NCBI GenBank assembly: GCA_900555515.1
Contig: USLO01000008.1
Location: 1-23,246 of the forward strand
Reading direction: 5' to 3'
DNA from: an uncultured Collinsella sp.
Lineage (GTDB): Bacteria; Actinomycetota; Coriobacteriia; Coriobacteriales; Coriobacteriaceae
Length of the DNA: 23,246 nucleotides
In this document: piece by piece, positions 15,836 through 22,120 of the stretch
How the letters are laid out: every line of letters starts with the position of its first letter
Position numbering within the stretch: the stretch's first letter is position 1
The notes under the pieces: generated by a model
Seen by the model: the letters and a program-made list of their open reading frames with translations, nothing else
Databases searched by the model: none
Told to the model about the DNA's origin: nothing
Program-made: the position numbers and the translations under genes

Positions 15836-15904
15836 AAGTTGCGGTGAAATAGTTCCTGGATTTAGGCTTATTCGAGCTTTTCAGGAACTATTTCACCGCA
15901 ACTT
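15836..15904. repeat. Hairpin repeat, copy 1 (23-bp perfect arms)
   Basis: Arms 15836-15858 and 15882-15904 are exact reverse complements around a 23-base loop. The arm begins AAGTTGCGGTGAAATAG and ends TTCCTG. The same arm sequence recurs at 17146-17216 with an unrelated loop. There is no T-run after the stem, so a classical terminator is unlikely. It lies 46 bases past the PIN gene, and the rest of this 286-base intergenic stretch shows no gene. It may be a REP- or MITE-like element. Confidence 0.9.
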
Positions 15905-16076
15905 TCTGTAAGGGTGGTTTTTAATACCGCCGAGGGGCGCTAATCAACCGTTTGCCGATATGTTTGGCTCTGACTCATGACTCTGACCTGCCCCGTCAAG
16001 CTTTTGGTCAGTTCATGGCAAGGTCTGGCGAACCAAATATGGGATAGCGTAGTGTCATTCACTCCCCCTCGAGACC

Positions 16077-17084
16077 ATGGGGTCGAAAATGAGCCATGAT
16101 AAACGCTGTTCCAAACCGCAAGTAGAGCTGTTCTTCCGGTTATTCGAGGCCCATCATGGCGGGCATCTGTTTGTAGCCGCCAAAAAATGGGATGAACGCT
16201 GTGCCTATGCGCTCATGCAAAAAGAGATGATTATTCGACTCTACAACCATGTCTACGCTGATCCCGCATATTGGAATGACCTCGGCGTCGAAGATCGCAT
16301 CTTTCAATTGGCATCCGCTATTGCGGTCGTTGAACCGGATGCCGTGTTTTGTGGAGCAACGGCGGCGCTGCTCTATGGCATCGGTTCTGCATATTCGCTT
16401 CTCGACAAGGTGCAAGTGCTGCTGCCGCGTTCCACCAGACGCGATATGTACGAATTCGTTGAATACCGACGCTGGCGATCGGGCGACGTATGGCAGCTCG
16501 GCCCGTTTACGTTAACGGATCCATATCGCACGGTGGTCGACATCGCCCGAACGAGCGCTTTTCGATATGCACTAGGCTATGTCGACGGGTTGGCTCGTGA
16601 GTACGGTGTCGAGCGTGAAGAATTGCGTGCATATGCACAAGCGAACTGCCGCGGACTGCACGGCATCGCGCGCGCATTTGACGTTTTTGAACACATGGAT
16701 GGCAGATCGGATAACGGTGGAGAATCCGAAGCACGGGCGGCAATGATTCTGGCGGGAGTTGCCGCTCCCGAACTTCAGGTTGAAATCACTCGACCGGGAA
16801 ACGCCGGCTATTATTTGGCAGATTACGGCTGGCAGATGCCAAACGGCTCTTGGATGCTGGCTGAGCTGCATGGACTAGGCAAGTTTGAGGACGATGCCCA
16901 AAATGATCAGGAACATACTGCGGCAAAAACCTATCGAGCTGCCCTCATGCGCGATGCGAACCTGCGTGCCATGGGCCACAACGTCATCCATTTCAAGCTC
17001 TCAGACACCTACGATGTCAAAGCGTTCGGCTCCATGATGCGCGGCTACGGTATACCAACCACAAAACCCTACGCAGACTCCTGA
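16077..17084 (+). CDS. Orphan protein with AbiEi-like N-terminus and nuclease-like C-terminus
   Basis: A 335-residue soluble protein. Residues about 15-155 resemble the winged-helix and linker region of AbiEi-type transcriptional regulator/antitoxin proteins (LFVAAKKWDERCAYALMQKEMIIRLYNHVY, AVFCGATAALLYG, LTDPYRTVVDIAR). Residues about 213-312 (GESEAR, YYLADYGW, WMLAELHG, KTYRAALMRDANLRAMGHNVIHFKLSD) resemble the DUF559/Vsr-like restriction-endonuclease fold fused to such domains in actinobacteria. Candidate acidic residues are Glu216 or Glu218, Asp249 and Glu263. Neither assignment has been tested against a profile. No AbiEii-type toxin gene is adjacent. The start is uncertain: ATG 16077 lacks a ribosome site, while in-frame ATG 16089 has GGGG six bases upstream. 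The gene is bracketed by the two hairpin repeats. Confidence 0.6.
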   Translation: MGSKMSHDKRCSKPQVELFFRLFEAHHGGHLFVAAKKWDERCAYALMQKEMIIRLYNHVYADPAYWNDLGVEDRIFQLASAIAVVEPDAVFCGATAALLYGIGSAYSLLDKVQVLLPRSTRRDMYEFVEYRRWRSGDVWQLGPFTLTDPYRTVVDIARTSAFRYALGYVDGLAREYGVEREELRAYAQANCRGLHGIARAFDVFEHMDGRSDNGGESEARAAMILAGVAAPELQVEITRPGNAGYYLADYGWQMPNGSWMLAELHGLGKFEDDAQNDQEHTAAKTYRAALMRDANLRAMGHNVIHFKLSDTYDVKAFGSMMRGYGIPTTKPYADS

Positions 17085-17145
17085 CCGGCTGCCCTCATCT
17101 TCTCGACAACAGAACCCATCATCGACCCAACCCGCTCGGCCTCAA

Positions 17146-17216
17146 TAAGTTGCGGTGAAATAGTTCCTGGATAACAGCTTTTGCGGCTAATCAAGGAACT
17201 ATTTCACCGCAACTTA
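17146..17216. repeat. Hairpin repeat, copy 2 (23-bp perfect arms)
   Basis: Arms 17146-17168 and 17194-17216 are exact reverse complements around a 25-base loop. Twenty-two arm bases are shared with copy 1 (15836-15904), while the loops differ. It begins 61 bases after the AbiEi-like gene and lies 33 bases before the tRNA terminator. Identical arms with unrelated loops suggest selection on, or recent movement of, the paired arms. Confidence 0.9.
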
Positions 17217-17249
17217 GGTGGGGATGTGGGGTCCCGGCATGTATATGAA

Positions 17250-17283
17250 AACGGCTTTGGCACCAAATAGAGCCAAAGCCGTT
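17250..17283 (-). terminator. Rho-independent terminator of the tRNA pair
   Basis: A perfect 12-bp stem (AACGGCTTTGGC at 17250-17261 with 17272-17283) and a ten-base loop. On the minus strand the stem runs into TTTT. It lies 12 bases beyond the tRNA-Gly CCA end, so it should end the tRNA transcript. Confidence 0.85.
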
Positions 17284-17295
17284 AAAACTATCTTA

Positions 17296-17369
17296 TGGAG
17301 CGGGCGACGGGAATCGAACCCGCGTCATCAGCTTGGAAGGCTGGGGTTCTACCATTGAACTACGCCCGC
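17296..17369 (-). tRNA. tRNA-Gly (anticodon UCC)
   Basis: A 74-base gene including an encoded CCA (17296-17298). Acceptor arms GCGGGCG/CGCCCGC pair fully, the T-loop reads TTCGATT, and the anticodon loop reads CTTCCAA, giving UCC. The outermost anticodon-stem pair is a C-A mismatch. It lies six bases after tRNA-Pro in one transcript. Confidence 0.97.
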
Positions 17370-17375
17370 AAGATA

Positions 17376-17452
17376 TGGTCGGGACGACAGGATTTGAACC
17401 TGCGACATCCTGCTCCCAAAGCAGGCGCGCTACCAAACTGCGCCACGTCCCG
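17376..17452 (-). tRNA. tRNA-Pro (anticodon UGG)
   Basis: A 77-base gene including an encoded CCA (17376-17378). Acceptor arms CGGGACG/CGTCCCG pair fully, the T-loop is TTCAAAT, and the anticodon stem CCTGC/GCAGG holds the loop TTTGGGA, giving UGG. It is the first gene after the promoter at 17504-17532. Confidence 0.97.
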
Positions 17453-17503
17453 AAGGTGTTGAGCAGCTAAGGTCTAAACCTTGCGTGTCCCAAAGCGAAG
17501 GAA

Positions 17504-17532
17504 ATTATAGGGGAGACTCCCCGCCTGTGCAA
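17504..17532 (-). promoter_or_regulatory. Sigma-70-type promoter of the tRNA-Pro/tRNA-Gly operon
   Basis: A -35 box TTGCAC (17527-17532) and a consensus -10 box TATAAT (17504-17509) are separated by exactly 17 bases. The spacer contains the palindrome GGGGAGTCTCCCC. The expected start point lies about 45 bases before tRNA-Pro. The -35 box is only 11 bases past the brnQ stop. Confidence 0.9.
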
Positions 17533-17543
17533 GCGCAGAAACC

Positions 17544-18902
17544 CTAGCTCCTCGAATGTGCAACAAAACGACTATGGAGCAGACCAATCACAAAGGCAAC
17601 CACAGCGACCGGCGCCCACGCGGCTCCAATGTCCGCCAGCGGCAGCGCATCAAACGGCAGCCACGCGCCCGCAAAGAACGCATCGCGAACCGAGGTGATC
17701 ACGCTCTGCACCGCGACAACGCCGCCGACCCAAACCCACACTTGCGGATGCGCGTCGCAAAAACCGTGCACCAGGCCCATCAGTACCAGCACGATGGCAA
17801 CGGGGTACAAGGCATTGAGCATGGGCACCGAGAACATGAGGATTACGTCGAGGCCCACGTTGGAGAGCACGCACGAAAACGCCGCGAACACAAAGGCGAG
17901 AATCGCGAAGGGGCGGCGCATGGCCTCATCGGAAGCCTCCGCTCCCCCTTCGACCACATACGTCTCGCAGAAGTAACGCGAGCAGCAGCTGATAAGGCCA
18001 ATACACACGTTCATGCAGGCGAGGAAAAAGATCGCAAAGACCACGACCGTGCCGGCAAGACCAAAGTGCATGGAGGCAGAGCGGGCAAGGATGGCGGCGC
18101 CGTTGGTGGCATCGGGCATCACGGTGCTGAGCTGCGTGCCGGCAAGCGCCAAGCCGCAGTAGATGATGGCCATGAGCACGCCGGCGATCACACCGGAACG
18201 CGAAATCTCGAAGGCCACGCGCCTATCGTCGGTAACGCCGAGCTCATGGATGGTCTCGGCGATGATGATGCCAAAGGCGAGCGACGCGAGCAAGTCCATG
18301 GTCTGGTAACCAGTCAAAAAGCCCTGCACGGCAGCACCGGCATTGTAGGGAGCCTGCGGCGCGGCAGCGGGACCCAACGGCGAGACCACGGCGGCACCCA
18401 CGACCAGCACGATGAGCGCAATGAGCGCGGGGCCCGTAATGCGGCCGAGCACGCGCGTGATGACGCCCGGACGCAGCGTGAGTGCAAACGCGACGACAAA
18501 GAAACCGATGGCAAACACCAGGCGAGCCGTGCCGAGCGAGACGCCCTCGGGCAGCAGAGGCACCAGCATCTCGAAGGCCGTAGAGCTCGTGCGCGGAATA
18601 GCCAGGCACGGGCCGATGGCCAGATACACCGCCGCAACAAAGAACTCACCGAACTTAGGATGCACGCGGCCGGCCAGCTCGCGGGCCGTACCGGCGAGCG
18701 CGACGGCGATAAAGCCCATGACGGGCAGGCCGATGGCGGCAATCAGAAAGCCGAGCATGGCGACCGGCGTGGCAGAACCTGCCTGCAGCGCCAGCAGCGG
18801 CGGAATAATGAGGTTGCCGGCGCCAAAGAGCATCGAGAACAGGGCGATGCCGACGGTGACGACATGGTCGGAGCGCAGACCGCGCGGGGCGGATGAGGCC
18901 AT
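17544..18902 (-). CDS. brnQ: Branched-chain amino acid carrier, BrnQ/LIVCS family
   Basis: A 452-residue membrane protein with about 12 helices, of the BrnQ family that imports Leu, Ile and Val with a cation. The N-terminus has the family signature VTVGIALFSMLFGAGNLIIPPLLALQAG. Further matches are AIGPCLAIPRTSSTAFEM, GFLTGYQTMDLLASLAFGIIIAETI and the late FSCVLSNVGLDVILMFSVPMLNALYPVAIVLVLMGL. The reading frame is open for 79 codons upstream, but that part is Arg/Cys rich and crosses the terminator at 18931-18956. The ATG at 18902 has an AAAGG site and gives the family start. The terminator ends only 28 bases before the ATG, leaving little room for a dedicated promoter. Confidence 0.93.
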   Translation of the reverse strand: MASSAPRGLRSDHVVTVGIALFSMLFGAGNLIIPPLLALQAGSATPVAMLGFLIAAIGLPVMGFIAVALAGTARELAGRVHPKFGEFFVAAVYLAIGPCLAIPRTSSTAFEMLVPLLPEGVSLGTARLVFAIGFFVVAFALTLRPGVITRVLGRITGPALIALIVLVVGAAVVSPLGPAAAPQAPYNAGAAVQGFLTGYQTMDLLASLAFGIIIAETIHELGVTDDRRVAFEISRSGVIAGVLMAIIYCGLALAGTQLSTVMPDATNGAAILARSASMHFGLAGTVVVFAIFFLACMNVCIGLISCCSRYFCETYVVEGGAEASDEAMRRPFAILAFVFAAFSCVLSNVGLDVILMFSVPMLNALYPVAIVLVLMGLVHGFCDAHPQVWVWVGGVVAVQSVITSVRDAFFAGAWLPFDALPLADIGAAWAPVAVVAFVIGLLHSRFVAHSRS

Positions 18903-18930
18903 AGACACACCTTTCGGGTCGAAACAAAAA

Positions 18931-18956
18931 CGGGACGGGCAAAAACACCCGTCCCG
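18931..18956 (-). terminator. Rho-independent terminator after the selenium operon
   Basis: A perfect nine-pair stem CGGGACGGG/CCCGTCCCG (18931-18939 with 18948-18956) with an eight-base loop, followed on the minus strand by TTTTTG. It lies 23 bases after the cysteine desulfurase stop. Because brnQ begins 28 bases further on the same strand, it could also act as an attenuator for brnQ. Confidence 0.88.
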
Positions 18957-18979
18957 CAAGTATAAACGGTCTAGCAGCT

Positions 18980-20119
18980 TTAGCAGGCTAAATCGCGCAA
19001 AGCGTCGATCGCGGTGTCGACTTCCTCGTCCGTGTTGAAATACCCAAACGAGAAGCGAACGACACCCTGACGCTCGGTCCCCAGCGCACGGTGCATGAGC
19101 GGGGCGCAGTGGGCGCCGGGGCGTGTCGCAATCCCCCACCCTTGCATGAGCGCGTCCGAGATCTCGGCCGAATCGATATCGGCTACGTTGAGCGACACAA
19201 TCGCCGAGCGCGTCGGCTGGCCAAAGGCGCCGTAGAGCGCAATGCCGGGTATTTTGCGAACACCGGCGAGAAAGCGATCGGCCAGTGCTCGCTCATACGC
19301 CGCAATCGCCTCGGCCCCGCCTTGCGCCTCGATAAAGTCGAGGCCGGCGGAAAGACCCGCAATGCCGTGACCGTTGAGCGTGCCCGCCTCAAGGCGCGTG
19401 GGCCACTCAAGCGGCTGCAGCGCATCGAAGCTGTGCACGCCCGTGCCGCCCATGGCCCACGGAGCCACGTCAATGCCCTCCGCCACGGCCAGCCCGCCGG
19501 TCCCCTGCGGACCCATGAGCCCCTTGTGGCCGGTAAAGCACACAATGTCGAGCCCCATGGCCTGCATATCGATACGCTCCGTACCGGCAGACTGCGAGGC
19601 ATCGACGATCACGAGCGCACCTGCCGCATGGGCCATGGCGGCCACGCGTGCAATGTCGACCGCGTTGCCGGTCACATTGGAAGCGTGCGTCACAACCACG
19701 GCACGCGTGCCCGGCGTGACCAGCTGCTCGAGCTCGTCGTAGTCGAGCACGCCGTTCGCGTCGCAGCCCGCATGCTCAACCGTCACACCCTGCTCCGTCG
19801 CCAAGCGGTTGAGCGGACGTAGCACGGAGTTGTGCTCGAGCACCGTTGTGACCACGCGGTCGCCGGGGCGCACCACGCCGTTGATGGCGGTGTTGAGCGC
19901 CGCCGTGGAGTTGGGTGTAAAGCACACATGGTCCGCCCTCGGGCAACCCAAAAGGCGCGCGAGCTTGGCGCGACAACCGTGAATCGTACGAGCGGCATCG
20001 AGCGCACCCGACGTCGCGCCACGTCCGGCATTGCCGAGCGAGCACATCGCCTGCGTCACGGCATCGATCACCGTCTGCGGCTTGTGCATGGTCGTCGCCG
20101 CGTTATCCAGGTAGATCAT
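18980..20119 (-). CDS. Cysteine desulfurase family protein (class V aminotransferase fold) of the selenium operon
   Basis: A 379-residue PLP enzyme of the NifS/SufS superfamily. It starts with the usual MIYLDNAATT. PLP-site residues visible are His96, Asp173, Gln176 and the Schiff-base lysine Lys199 in TGHKGLMGPQGTGG. The catalytic cysteine is Cys338 in RPGAHCAPLMH. The general pattern and this Cys segment fit the TIGR01977-type group often found next to selD, yedF and DUF3343 genes. It probably mobilises sulfur or selenium from cysteine or selenocysteine for selenophosphate synthesis; substrate choice cannot be read from sequence. The ATG at 20119 overlaps the DUF3343 stop (ATGA) and has GGGAGG seven bases upstream. 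It is the last gene of the operon. Confidence 0.92.
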   Translation of the reverse strand: MIYLDNAATTMHKPQTVIDAVTQAMCSLGNAGRGATSGALDAARTIHGCRAKLARLLGCPRADHVCFTPNSTAALNTAINGVVRPGDRVVTTVLEHNSVLRPLNRLATEQGVTVEHAGCDANGVLDYDELEQLVTPGTRAVVVTHASNVTGNAVDIARVAAMAHAAGALVIVDASQSAGTERIDMQAMGLDIVCFTGHKGLMGPQGTGGLAVAEGIDVAPWAMGGTGVHSFDALQPLEWPTRLEAGTLNGHGIAGLSAGLDFIEAQGGAEAIAAYERALADRFLAGVRKIPGIALYGAFGQPTRSAIVSLNVADIDSAEISDALMQGWGIATRPGAHCAPLMHRALGTERQGVVRFSFGYFNTDEEVDTAIDALRDLAC

Positions 20120-20367
20120 CGCACGACCTCCCACATGTCGATCACGGTATAGCCCTCGGTAGGAACGCCCGCCGCGGTAAGCTCGCTGCGCAGCAGCTCC
20201 TCATCGGCGGGCAACGCCTTCCACGCCAGACCGCAGCCGGCAGCGACCTCCCCGGGCACGGGAATCGTTCGCCCGGGAAGGCCGCGCTCGATGCACAGGG
20301 ACTCGCAGCCCATGGCGGCCGCCGTGGTGGGAAACGTGATGACAAGCGCCGGGCGCTTCTCCCTCAT
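20116..20367 (-). CDS. DUF3343 protein, putative Se/S carrier-like
   Basis: A small 83-residue protein matching the DUF3343 pattern: LVITFPTTAAAMGCESLC, then IPVPGEVAAGCGLAW. Cys21, Cys25 and Cys45 are the candidate redox or carrier residues, with the GCGLAW cysteine being the family hallmark. The family is strongly associated with selD, yedF and a cysteine desulfurase and is often annotated as a putative Se/S carrier, but its biochemistry is not established. A TTG five codons upstream is in frame; the ATG at 20367 is preferred because GGAG lies five bases before it. It is 19 bases after yedF and overlaps the desulfurase gene by four bases. Confidence 0.88.
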   Translation of the reverse strand: MREKRPALVITFPTTAAAMGCESLCIERGLPGRTIPVPGEVAAGCGLAWKALPADEELLRSELTAAGVPTEGYTVIDMWEVVR

Positions 20368-20386
20368 GGCAACTCCAACCAATACG

Positions 20387-21013
20387 CTACGGGCGCACGA
20401 CGCGCACGGCCTGCTCCATCTTCTCCACGATCACGTACATGTTGGTGACCTCGCCAACGGCAAGCTGGTCCTTGATGCCATAGTGGTCGAGGCAGGTGCC
20501 GCAGGTGAGAATCTCGACGCCCTGCTCGGCCAGACCCTTCAGGTCGTCGAGTACCGGTGAGCCCTCGACGGTGAGCTTGGCGCCGCCGTTGTAGAACAGC
20601 ATGGTCGCGGGCAGCTCCTCCTGCTGCGTCACGGCAAAGATAAACGCCTTCATGAGCTTGTGGCCCAGCTCGTCGTCGCCGCGGCCCATGCAGTCGGTGT
20701 AGACGGAAATGACGAGCTTGCCCTTGCCGGCGCTGGCATCACAGAAGGCAGCGCCATCCTGCTCGGGATCGGCCACGGCAACGGTACCAGAGGTCACCAC
20801 AGTCACGTGCCACTCGGCGTCCGAGATCTTCTCGACCGAGGCCGTGCAGCCCTTCTCCTGCGCCATCTTGGAGATGTTCTTGACGGCGGTCTCGTTATCG
20901 ACCGCGGTCACCACGGCACCCTCGCCATCAAGCTGTTTGAGCGCCTTAAGCGTCTTGACGACGGGCAGCGGGCAGGCATCGCCCATGGCATTGACTTCGA
21001 TTTTGGTAGACAT
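20387..21013 (-). CDS. yedF: Selenium-metabolism protein YedF (TusA-like plus DsrE-like domains)
   Basis: A 208-residue two-domain protein. Residues 1-75 are a TusA/SirA-like domain with the CPxP motif (Cys14, ACPLPVVKTLKAL). Residues about 97-208 are a DsrE-like domain (LVISVYTDCMGRGDDELGHKLMKAF) with a CGTC motif at 171-174 and the ending MYVIVEKMEQAVRVVRP. This architecture is the selenium-associated YedF type, present mainly in genomes with selD. Its likely job is to relay sulfur or selenium between the desulfurase and SelD; this is inferred from domains and context. The start has AAGGA six bases upstream. There are 57 bases between the selD stop and this gene, with no clear promoter. Confidence 0.92.
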   Translation of the reverse strand: MSTKIEVNAMGDACPLPVVKTLKALKQLDGEGAVVTAVDNETAVKNISKMAQEKGCTASVEKISDAEWHVTVVTSGTVAVADPEQDGAAFCDASAGKGKLVISVYTDCMGRGDDELGHKLMKAFIFAVTQQEELPATMLFYNGGAKLTVEGSPVLDDLKGLAEQGVEILTCGTCLDHYGIKDQLAVGEVTNMYVIVEKMEQAVRVVRP

Positions 21014-21070
21014 AGTTTTTCCTTTCGAATAAATCGTTTTAGAACGGTATATAGCTCAATAAACGTGTCG

Positions 21071-22120
21071 TTAACGTACAACGTGGACGGCAGGACCGCC
21101 TGGCACCGGCTCGCACACGCGACCGACGACGGCGGCGATACGTCCTTCGGCATCCAGGCGACGCGCAAGCTCATCCACATCGGCAGCAGGCGCCGCGATG
21201 AGCAAACCGCCCGAGGTCTGCGGATCGTACAGCGCATCCAACATGCCCGGCTCCAGGTCATCGTCGGCCGCCACGCGCGGGCCAAAGAAGTCCTGGTTGC
21301 GGTAGGCACCGGCAGGAATAATGCCCAAACGCGCCATATCGAGCACCTGGTCAAAGAGCGGTACCGCCCCCGACGCAAGTTCAATCTGCACGCCCGAGCC
21401 CTCGGCCATCTCGCACGCGTGCCCGATAAGGCCAAAGCCCGTGACATCGGTGCAGCCGTGAAGCTCGAGTCCCTCGGCCAGACGAATCGGGGCCCCGTTG
21501 AGGGTGCGCATCGAGTCAAACATCGGGCTAGCCTCGTCCTGCTCGATAAGCTCGCCCTTAATGGCCGTGGTGATGATGCCCGAGCCGATCGCCTTGGTCA
21601 GCAGCAGAACATCGCCCACGCGTGCGCCGCTGTTAGCGAGCATGCGATCGAGCGGCACAAAACCGCTCACGGACAGGCCGTACTTGGGCTCGTCGTCGTT
21701 GATGGTGTGGCCGCCCGCGATGGTGCAGCCGGCCTCGACGCACTTATCGGCGCCACCCGCCAAAATCTGCCCGGCAACCTCAACGCCCAGGCAACTGGGT
21801 ATGCAGAGCAAGTTCATGGCATGGCTCGGCCGCCCACCCATGGCATAGATGTCCGACAGTGAGTTTGCCGCGGCAATCTGGCCAAACAGAAACGGGTCGT
21901 CGACCATCGGTGGGAAGAAGTCGATGGACTGCACGAGGCCCAGGTTCTCACCTACGCGGAAGACGCTCGCATCGTCAGAGGTATCGAACCCCACGAGCAA
22001 GTTGTCGTTATGCACATTGGGTAAATCGCCCAGGACCTGGGCGAGGGCTCCGGGGGCCAACTTAGCGGCTCAACCGCTCGCGGCCGTCATGGACGTGAGC
22101 TTAATGGTGTCCTTAGCCAT
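21071..22120 (-). CDS. selD: Selenophosphate synthase, itself a selenoprotein (UGA at codon 17)
   Basis: Read through an in-frame UGA at 22070-22072, the gene encodes 349 residues starting MAKDTIKLTSMTAASG-Sec-AAKLAPGAL. Sec17 and Lys20 fall exactly on the catalytic Cys17/Lys20 of E. coli SelD. It makes selenophosphate from selenide and ATP. Family motifs follow: VGFDTSDDASVF (ATP/Mg site), VQSIDFFPPMVDDPFLFGQIAAANSLSDIYAMGG, AGGHTINDDEPKYGLSVSG, DVTGFGLIGHACEMA and DPQTSGGLLIA. Starting after the UGA would lose the glycine-rich active-site loop, so the full frame must be used. The ATG has an AAGGGGG site and lies inside the last codons of the upstream glycosyltransferase (eight-base overlap). 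The product is needed for Sec in SelD itself and in FdhF. Confidence 0.97.
22026..22072 (-). promoter_or_regulatory. Sec codon and SECIS element of selD
   Basis: After the UGA (22070-22072) there are 25 bases, then a perfect eight-pair stem TCGCCCAG/CTGGGCGA (22037-22044 with 22026-22033) with loop GTC. The tip reads CAGGUCCUG, close to the CAGGUCUG tip of the E. coli fdhF SECIS. The GGUC begins 32 bases after UGA, further than in fdhF but within the range I recall for bacterial SECIS elements. Confidence 0.8.

Noticed and set aside
17296..17452. Possible selC (tRNA-Sec) in the tRNA pair
   Set aside because: The anticodons are UCC and UGG and the acceptor arms have the normal seven pairs.
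17556..18896. Plus-strand frame of about 446 codons opposite brnQ
   Set aside because: The charged low-complexity translation mirrors the membrane helices of brnQ; no ribosome site or family match.
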